From positions 1 through 38,497 of the forward strand of contig CAYRRA010000014.1 of NCBI GenBank assembly GCA_964426355.1: DNA of 38,497 nt. The letters run 5' to 3'. Below the pieces are notes generated by a model, which saw nothing but the letters and a program-made list of their open reading frames with translations, did not search any database and had not been told where the DNA came from. The DNA is from JAJFTV01 sp964426355. Lineage in GTDB: Bacteria; Chloroflexota; Anaerolineae; Anaerolineales; Anaerolineaceae. How positions within the stretch are numbered: the first letter of the stretch is position 1; the number at the start of each line of letters is the position of its first letter. The position numbers were made by a program, and so were the translations under genes. This document shows, piece by piece, positions 32,888-38,497 of this stretch.

Positions 32888-34907
32888 AGAGACTTGTTAT
32901 GGTTGGGTGGGAAAAATCCTCTGGGTGAATTTGAGCGAACGCCGGATTGAAACGAGAAACACTCTGGACTATGGTCCCTCCTACCTGGGCGGGCGCGGTA
33001 TCGCCGCTCGAATCGGCTGGGAATCGATCCCGCGCGGGACAGGAGCATTTGACCCTGAAAACCTTCTCATCATCATGACAGGTCCGCTAGCCGGCACCAC
33101 GGCGCCTTTTTCTGGAAGAACCTCCATCAGCGCTCTCAGCCCACAAGGTTTTCCCGTTGAGTGGTTCAGCCGCTCGAATTTTGGCGGACACTGGGGACCG
33201 TCTTTGAAATATGCGGGTTATGATGGTCTGGTGATAGAAGGGAAAGCCGATGCGCCCGTTACGCTCTGGATCGAGGATGAGAAAGTGTCTCTCCTGGATG
33301 CATCTCATCTTTGGGGAAAAGGCTCAATGGAAACCCAGGCGCGGCTGTTTGCAGAATTGGGCGATGATGTGCGCGTTCTCACAATTGGGCAAGCTGGTGA
33401 GAACCTGAGCCGTATCGCCATCATCACCACCGAGACGGAATCGGCTGCTGGACAAGGGGGGTTCGGTTCGGTGATGGGCTCAAAGAACCTGAAAGCCATC
33501 GCCGTGCGCGGAAGCGGCGCGGTCCGTATTGCACAGCCTGAAATTTTCACCCGGCGCTCAAAAGCCATCATTCACGAAGTGCGCACTGGCGGTTTGTTTG
33601 CCAACGCCAAACTGGACGATCAGCGCGTAAAGCAATACAAACAGCGCTGGCAGGCATGCACGCAGCAATGCGCCTTGAAATGCGGTGGTGGATGCCGCTT
33701 TTATGCTGTGCATGGTCCGCTTTCAGGGGAAGAGTTGCGCGGGCAATTCCATTGTGTCGCCAATTTCATCCCAGGCATTCCCGGCACGTATTACGATTGG
33801 AAATTGGATTTTGATAGCGCATTTGAAATTCGGCATTTGGCTGATGATTACGGGTTGAACCACTGGGATTTGCTGCTGGGGCTCATCCCCTGGCTGCGCG
33901 ACTGCCAAAAACATGGACTGGTGAATGAACTCAACGGTCAGGTAATGGATTTCAACCATCCTGAATTTTGGGCGAATTTTTTGCATATGATTGCTTTCCG
34001 CGAGGGAGATGGCGACAGGCTGGCTGAAGGCGGATGCCGTGCACCTGACCTCTTCCAGTTTGGTTGGGAAGAAGCAAAACCGTTGTATGCTGCCTGGGGC
34101 AGTGCAGGTCATTGGGATGGACACGGCGACCGGGGCAATAAGATTGTGTATCCATTTTGGATTGTTCCCGCGCTGCAATGGGCAGTGGACGTGCGTGACC
34201 CGTTCAGCAGTGCACATGGCTATACAGCCATGACCATGCATTGGTCATCCTTTCTGGATGAGGAACATTGCATCCCCTGGGAGAAGATCAAAGCGCTTGG
34301 CGGGCAAATATATGGTAGTGAGACAGGTGTGGATCCGTTGAGTGGTTATGAAGGTAAAGAAGTGCCTGCCGTCTGGCATGGGCATCGCAGTGTGATGAAA
34401 GATTCGGTCTCGCTGGATGATAACATCTTCCCCATCCTTTTGAGCTTTAATTCCGAAGATGGCATTTCGCGCGCAGATGGCATGGTCGGCTGGGAGTATG
34501 AATATCATCTCTTTACCGCTGCAACCGGTTTAGAAATGACGGTGGAAGAGTTTGATATGGCTTGTGAGCGTATCTTTAACCTGGAGCGAGCAATCCAGGT
34601 TCGTAATTTTGGGCGGTCTCGTAAGGATGATGAGTGCGTTGTGCCTTATTTTGAATATCCGGAGTGGTGGGAAAGCAAGTTTGTCGGTGAAAAGAAAAAA
34701 TTGGAAGCTGAAAAATTCATCCCCTTGCTCGAAAAGTATTATGCGTTGCGTGGATGGGATGTGCAGACTGGCTGCCCTACTACGGAAACATTGATTCGGT
34801 TGGGCTTGCCTGATGTGGCAAGCGCGCTGGAAAAAATCAGTCACAATGAAAAAAACAGTAAAAAGAAAAATACCCAACAAGAGGCGGAGAACCCCAATAA
34901 TGAATAA
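32880..34907 (+). CDS. Aldehyde:ferredoxin oxidoreductase-family protein, atypical cluster ligands
   Basis: A 675-aa tungsto-bispyranopterin oxidoreductase. N-terminal AOR domain features are YGWVGKILWVNLSERRIE, YLGGRGIAARI, NLLIIMTGPLAGTTAPFSGR and GFGSVMGSKNLKAIAVRG. Such enzymes oxidise aldehydes to carboxylates and reduce ferredoxin in the cytoplasm. The [4Fe-4S] site is unusual: Cys260-x3-Cys264-x3-Cys268-x3-Cys272 instead of CxxCxxxC, and the distal Cys of the family (AGLCLF in the second AOR) is replaced by Asp513 in SLDDN. Its overlap with the ferredoxin gene points to a two-subunit complex. It may belong to a lesser-known AOR subgroup with different chemistry. Confidence 0.88.
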   Translation: MNKETCYGWVGKILWVNLSERRIETRNTLDYGPSYLGGRGIAARIGWESIPRGTGAFDPENLLIIMTGPLAGTTAPFSGRTSISALSPQGFPVEWFSRSNFGGHWGPSLKYAGYDGLVIEGKADAPVTLWIEDEKVSLLDASHLWGKGSMETQARLFAELGDDVRVLTIGQAGENLSRIAIITTETESAAGQGGFGSVMGSKNLKAIAVRGSGAVRIAQPEIFTRRSKAIIHEVRTGGLFANAKLDDQRVKQYKQRWQACTQQCALKCGGGCRFYAVHGPLSGEELRGQFHCVANFIPGIPGTYYDWKLDFDSAFEIRHLADDYGLNHWDLLLGLIPWLRDCQKHGLVNELNGQVMDFNHPEFWANFLHMIAFREGDGDRLAEGGCRAPDLFQFGWEEAKPLYAAWGSAGHWDGHGDRGNKIVYPFWIVPALQWAVDVRDPFSSAHGYTAMTMHWSSFLDEEHCIPWEKIKALGGQIYGSETGVDPLSGYEGKEVPAVWHGHRSVMKDSVSLDDNIFPILLSFNSEDGISRADGMVGWEYEYHLFTAATGLEMTVEEFDMACERIFNLERAIQVRNFGRSRKDDECVVPYFEYPEWWESKFVGEKKKLEAEKFIPLLEKYYALRGWDVQTGCPTTETLIRLGLPDVASALEKISHNEKNSKKKNTQQEAENPNNE

Positions 34908-35721
34908 TCTCGTACCCAGGTCGGTATTGGTAAGCGGTTTGCAATCACCTGAAGGACCCAGTTTTGACCATAATGGGGTGCTTCATTTTGTGGATTGGGA
35001 TGCGCAGAATATTTACCGCGTCACCCCAGAGGGTGAACGTAGCATTTTTGTAAATACGGGTGGTTTGCCTACCGGGTCGAAATTTCATCGAAACGGACAT
35101 CTTTACGTAGCGGATGGTGACCTGGGCATTCTGGATGTTTCTCCACAGGGTGAGATCAAAGTGGCTGCCTCCGATTATGGTGGGGAAAAATTTAGAGGTC
35201 CCAACGATCTGGTTTTTGCACCAAATGGTGACCTGTATTTCAGCGATCCGCGTGGATCTGATCCTGAACACCCTATTGGTTGTGTCTACATCCTGCGTAA
35301 ATCAGGCAAGGTTGAATTGTTCGCCAACGGTTTTCAATTCCCCAACGGACTGGTTTTTTCTGATGATGGGCAGACGTTCTTCCTGGCAGAAACCTTCCCT
35401 AACCATATCCTGGCTTTTGAATTGGATGAGAACGGGTATGAAAAAAGACGTCGCATTTTTGCCAGGCTGGAAGGCGGTTTGGGTCCAGATGGCATGGCTT
35501 TTGATGCAAACGGTAATTTGTATGCAGCTCATTTTGGTAAAGGCGTTGTGGCGGTGATTGATCCGTCGGGTGCAGTCATTGCTGAACTTGAGGTGGGAGG
35601 AATCAACCCCACCAATGTGGCATTTTGGGATCAATCTCTATATGTAACGGAAGTCAGCAACGGACAGGTCATCAGGTTGGATGTGGGTGTGGAAGGACAG
35701 GTTCTATTTGGTTTGCGATAA
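34900..35721 (+). CDS. SMP-30/gluconolactonase/LRE-family protein
   Basis: From ATG 34900 (overlapping the AOR stop by 8 bases) it has 273 residues; the frame is open further upstream but that is AOR-overlapping sequence without a start site. It is a six-bladed beta-propeller: LQSPEGPSFD (metal Glu18), FRGPNDLVFAPNGDLYFSDP (metal Asn), NGLVFSDDGQTFFLAET and LGPDGMAFDANGNLYAAH (metal Asp). Members hydrolyse lactones with a divalent cation. Between an AOR and a dehydrogenase it could open a lactone made by sugar or aldehyde oxidation. It is cytoplasmic. Confidence 0.9.
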   Translation: MNNLVPRSVLVSGLQSPEGPSFDHNGVLHFVDWDAQNIYRVTPEGERSIFVNTGGLPTGSKFHRNGHLYVADGDLGILDVSPQGEIKVAASDYGGEKFRGPNDLVFAPNGDLYFSDPRGSDPEHPIGCVYILRKSGKVELFANGFQFPNGLVFSDDGQTFFLAETFPNHILAFELDENGYEKRRRIFARLEGGLGPDGMAFDANGNLYAAHFGKGVVAVIDPSGAVIAELEVGGINPTNVAFWDQSLYVTEVSNGQVIRLDVGVEGQVLFGLR

Positions 35722-35744
35722 ACCTGTTGTAACAGGAGTTTAAG

Positions 35745-36539
35745 ATGGGTAAACTGAAGGGCAAAGTGGCTTTGGTCACGGGAGCATCCCGTGGTATTGG
35801 GCGTGGAATTGCGCTCTGCCTGGCGGAAGAAGGCGCTGACATCTTGATCAACTACCGTTCACAACGCGAGGAAGCGGAAGAAATTGCCCACCAGGTGATG
35901 GAAATGGGGTGCAAAGCGATGATCTGGCAGGCTGATGTGGCAGATCGTGTAGGACTGAGACGCATGTTCAATGCCGTAACGGCAGAATTTGGTTTTATTG
36001 ACATTGTCGTTGCGAACGCAGGGATCAACTATCCCGGTTATGTCGTCGATTTGAAATGGGAGGACGCGCTCAAGGTTTTTGAGGTAACGCTTTTTGGCGT
36101 GTTTCATACTTGCCAGTTTGCTGCTCAGCAGATGGTGTCACAGAACAAAGCAGGTCGGCAAGGCGGTAAGATTATCATCATCAGCTCTATTCATGAGGAG
36201 ATGGCAGTGCCTGCCAGCGCGCCATACAATATGTGCAAGGCAGCGGTGAACCACCTGGCGCGCACCCTGGCGTTAGAACTGGCTCCGTATCGAATCAATG
36301 TCAACAGCATCAACCCGGGCAGGATCGATACCCCTTCCACGCGCTCTGCCTTTGAGGATGAGGATGATATGCAGCGCGCCAACCGCCATATTCCCTGGCG
36401 GAGAGTAGGCACAGTGGAGGAAATTGGAAAAGCGGTGGCTTACCTCGTCAGTCCGGATGCGGATTATATCACCGGGGCAAATTTACGCATCGATGGTGGA
36501 TTTGCAATTAACCTGGATTTGTCCATGGAAGACCTTTGA
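35745..36539 (+). CDS. Short-chain dehydrogenase/reductase (FabG-like SDR)
   Basis: A 264-aa classical SDR. Cofactor motif TGASRGIG (12-19), NAGINYPG, catalytic Ser in IIISSIHEE and Y161-x3-K165 in APYNMCKAA. The Arg/Ser pattern after the second strand (INYRSQRE) is compatible with NADP(H). The end ITGANLRIDGGFAI is the family's C-terminal block. CAGGAG precedes the ATG. It probably oxidises or reduces an alcohol/ketone intermediate of the pathway, next to the lactonase. Confidence 0.93.
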   Translation: MGKLKGKVALVTGASRGIGRGIALCLAEEGADILINYRSQREEAEEIAHQVMEMGCKAMIWQADVADRVGLRRMFNAVTAEFGFIDIVVANAGINYPGYVVDLKWEDALKVFEVTLFGVFHTCQFAAQQMVSQNKAGRQGGKIIIISSIHEEMAVPASAPYNMCKAAVNHLARTLALELAPYRINVNSINPGRIDTPSTRSAFEDEDDMQRANRHIPWRRVGTVEEIGKAVAYLVSPDADYITGANLRIDGGFAINLDLSMEDL

Positions 36540-36577
36540 TGATGGAGACGTGTTTCTGAAAAAATCTGGAGGAAATG

Positions 36578-38437
36578 ATGATCGGTGGATATGCTGGCAA
36601 ATTCTTATGGATCAACCTTGAAACGGGAGAATTGAAAGATGAAATCCCGGGTGAAGAATTGCTTCGTGACTATGTCGGAGGGTACGGGGTTGCAGCACGC
36701 GTTTTGTACGACAATATCCCGGCTGGGATTGACCCCCTCGGAGCAGAAAACATCCTTGCAGTATTAACCGGTCCGTTGACGGGTACATCTGCACCGACCG
36801 GGACACGCTGGACGATTGCTGCTAAATCACCTCTGACGGGTGGTTGGGGGGACTCCAACGGGAGTGGCTTTTTTGGTCCAGCCTTGAAAAGAGCCGGTTA
36901 TGATGCCATCTTCTTTACCGGGATCGCTCCCAAACCGGTTTACCTGAGCATTGACGAAGGTAAACCTGAATTACACGATGCAACTGAATTATGGGGATTG
37001 GATACATACCAGGTTGAAGATTGGGTCGAAAATGAATTGGGAAAGGGTTTCGAAACCATTTGTATTGGACCCGCAGGGGAAAAACTTTCGCTCATTTCCG
37101 GGGTAATCCACAAAAAAGGGCGGGCTGCTGCTCGTTCCGGGTTGGGGGCGGTGATGGGATCGAAACATCTGAAAATGGTCAGTGTTCGCGGGATACAGCC
37201 TGTGCCATTGGCAGATTCGGCGGCAGTGCAAGCCGTCAGCAAGAAATACGCCAGGCAAATTTCTGATGGAGTAGGCTCCGCCAAGTTCTACTCTGTTACC
37301 GGTACACCTGGTTATACGCCAATGGGCGCAAAAAACGGCGATTCGCCCACGCGCAATTGGGGCAGCAGTACAGATCATTTTTCAGATGCAGAGAACCTCT
37401 CTTTTGACAAACTGTTGAAAATGCGCGTGAAAAAAGGAGCCTGTTACCGCTGCCCGATTGCCTGTTGGGGGACGAGCCAGTGTATATATGAAGGAAAGAC
37501 GGTTGAAGCGCATCAACCCGAATACGAGACGGCTTCAGCATTTGGCACAATGACCCTGAACGATCACTATCCCTCGCTCATCGCAGCGAACGATCTTTGT
37601 AACCGTTATGGTCTGGATACGATTTCAGCGGGCGGCTGCCTGGCATTTGCCATCGAGTGTTTTGAGAACGGGTTGATCGGATTAGAGGAAACAGGCGGCA
37701 TTGAGCTTCGCTGGGGTGACCATGTTGCGATGAACCGCATGTTGGAAAAAGTGGCGCTTCGCCAGGATTTTGGCGATGTGCTTGCAGATGGGGTGAAGAT
37801 TGCCTCTGAAAAGGTGGGAGAAGCCTCACGACCCTTTGCCATTCATGTTGGCGGTCAGGAACTTCCGATGCACGATCCACGCTTTGAACCCGGGCTGGGT
37901 GTGATCTATCAGATAGATGCCACCCCAGGCAGGCACACTCAAGCCGGTCAGTATGGCATTCCACCCGCTTACCCGTCTGATATGCCAGGTTACGGGCAAA
38001 ATCGCGAGCAACAAACAGGGCGCGGCAAGTATATTAAGGATGCTGCATGCCTGATCCATACGATGAACAGCGCTGGTTTGTGCTTATTCGGGTTTTTTGC
38101 CACCGAATATCCTTTTATGCATGAAATGCTTAGCGCTGTAACCGGTTGGGAAATTAGCGTGGATGATGTTTTATTGATCGGTGAGCGGATTGCCAATCTT
38201 CGCCAGGCATTCAATGTGCGGGAGGGTATCAATGCAGTTCAATTCGCACTACCTGAGCGTGCATACGGCAGACCACCTCTGCCGGACGGTCCGACTGCTG
38301 GCATACGGGTGGAAGCCGAAGCGATGTTGCAGGAGCATCTGGAGAATATGGGCTGGACGTTGGATGCGGCTAAACCACTACCGGACACCTTACGGAGATT
38401 GGGACTTGAAGATATAATCGCCAGTTTATGGAAGTAG
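36578..38437 (+). CDS. Aldehyde:ferredoxin oxidoreductase-family protein (canonical cluster ligands)
   Basis: From the second of two adjacent ATGs (36578; GGAGG 6 bases upstream, 36575 also possible) it has 619 residues. Typical AOR order: GGYAGKFLWINLETGEL, YVGGYGVAARVLYDNI, NILAVLTGPLTGTSAP, SGFFGPALKRAGYDAIFF and LGAVMGSKHLK. The [4Fe-4S] ligands are complete: Cys289, Cys292, Cys296 (CYRCPIAC) and distal Cys502 (AGLCLF). It has no adjacent ferredoxin gene and might share the polyferredoxin at 32399. It oxidises an aldehyde to an acid, probably with tungsten. Only about one third of its residues look shared with the first AOR, so the two are old paralogues. Confidence 0.93.
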   Translation: MIGGYAGKFLWINLETGELKDEIPGEELLRDYVGGYGVAARVLYDNIPAGIDPLGAENILAVLTGPLTGTSAPTGTRWTIAAKSPLTGGWGDSNGSGFFGPALKRAGYDAIFFTGIAPKPVYLSIDEGKPELHDATELWGLDTYQVEDWVENELGKGFETICIGPAGEKLSLISGVIHKKGRAAARSGLGAVMGSKHLKMVSVRGIQPVPLADSAAVQAVSKKYARQISDGVGSAKFYSVTGTPGYTPMGAKNGDSPTRNWGSSTDHFSDAENLSFDKLLKMRVKKGACYRCPIACWGTSQCIYEGKTVEAHQPEYETASAFGTMTLNDHYPSLIAANDLCNRYGLDTISAGGCLAFAIECFENGLIGLEETGGIELRWGDHVAMNRMLEKVALRQDFGDVLADGVKIASEKVGEASRPFAIHVGGQELPMHDPRFEPGLGVIYQIDATPGRHTQAGQYGIPPAYPSDMPGYGQNREQQTGRGKYIKDAACLIHTMNSAGLCLFGFFATEYPFMHEMLSAVTGWEISVDDVLLIGERIANLRQAFNVREGINAVQFALPERAYGRPPLPDGPTAGIRVEAEAMLQEHLENMGWTLDAAKPLPDTLRRLGLEDIIASLWK

Positions 38438-38461
38438 ATTGAAGACATTGAGAGGAACGCT

Positions 38462-38497
38462 ATGCTGGACGTATTAATTCGCAATGGTTGGGTGGTA
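38462..38497 (+). CDS. 5' end of an amidohydrolase-type gene (D-aminoacylase/dihydropyrimidinase-like)
   Basis: An ATG at 38462 with GAGAGGAA upstream starts 12 codons, MLDVLIRNGWVV, that reach the window end. This is the usual first strand of N-acyl-D-amino-acid deacylases, dihydropyrimidinases and related amidohydrolases (compare DLLIRNGTVVDGTG). It follows the AOR by 24 bases and is probably the next gene of the same operon. The specific family cannot be fixed from so few residues. Confidence 0.6.
   Translation, partial: MLDVLIRNGWVV

Noticed and set aside
1..38497. CRISPR arrays, tRNA or rRNA genes
   Set aside because: No regularly spaced repeats and no tRNA- or rRNA-like segments were recognised on reading the gaps; most of the window is densely coding.

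Overview
The window looks like a piece of an anaerobic, moderate-GC bacterial chromosome. I suspect a member of the Chloroflexota (Anaerolineae-like). The grounds are indirect: Thr/Pro/Glu-rich leaders on lipoprotein solute-binding proteins, two tungsten-type aldehyde:ferredoxin oxidoreductases, a polyferredoxin, a cobalamin-dependent mutase cluster, and CUT1 sugar transporters that carry no ATPase gene of their own. No rRNA, tRNA, CRISPR array, phage gene or transposase is visible.

Region A (1-7252, + strand): the end of a LacI-type regulator, a LacI-style palindrome (648-657), then an operon of ADP-ribosylglycohydrolase-fold enzyme, two permeases, a lipoprotein solute-binding protein, and a second, larger ADP-ribosylglycohydrolase-fold enzyme with a C-terminal concanavalin-like domain. 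This resembles uptake and hydrolysis of an unknown glycoside or nucleoside-like compound. Region B (7220-9067): a 1.85-kb segment bounded by a ~33-bp inverted repeat, holding an ornithine cyclodeaminase/mu-crystallin family gene and a decayed GlsB/YeaQ-type membrane protein gene.

Region C (9083-16105, - strand): the most unusual part. A GntR/FCD regulator with a palindrome at its promoter is followed by a fold-type I PLP enzyme, a 78-aa protein, a 604-aa protein joining a cobalamin-binding-like Rossmann domain to a glutamate-mutase-like barrel, a P-loop NTPase, an unrecognised 152-aa protein and a meso-diaminopimelate-dehydrogenase-like enzyme, closed by a strong intrinsic terminator. I read it as an uncharacterised B12-dependent amino-acid mutase pathway.

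Region D (16196-22403, + strand): a beta-lactamase-fold serine hydrolase, two D-threonine aldolase/D-serine dehydratase-like PLP enzymes, a second GntR/FCD regulator whose promoter carries a 17-bp perfect palindrome matching the FadR-type consensus, and an L-threonine-aldolase-like enzyme. The theme is D-amino acids and beta-hydroxy amino acids.

Region E (22511 to beyond 38497, + strand): a roughly 16-kb, tightly packed set of same-strand genes. In order: solute-binding protein, two permeases, a HapK-like small protein, a URO-D-like protein (apparently starting at ATC), two amidohydrolase-fold proteins, a membrane-dipeptidase-like enzyme, two M14/AstE-like proteins, a polyferredoxin, an AOR, an SMP-30 lactonase, an SDR dehydrogenase, a second AOR, and the first codons of what looks like a D-aminoacylase/amidohydrolase. 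Three paralogue pairs here share one pattern: the first member has lost metal- or cluster-binding residues that the second keeps. The combination suggests import of a conjugated amino-acid or peptide-like compound, hydrolysis of amide or peptide bonds, and ferredoxin-linked oxidation of an aldehyde. The substrate cannot be named from sequence alone.
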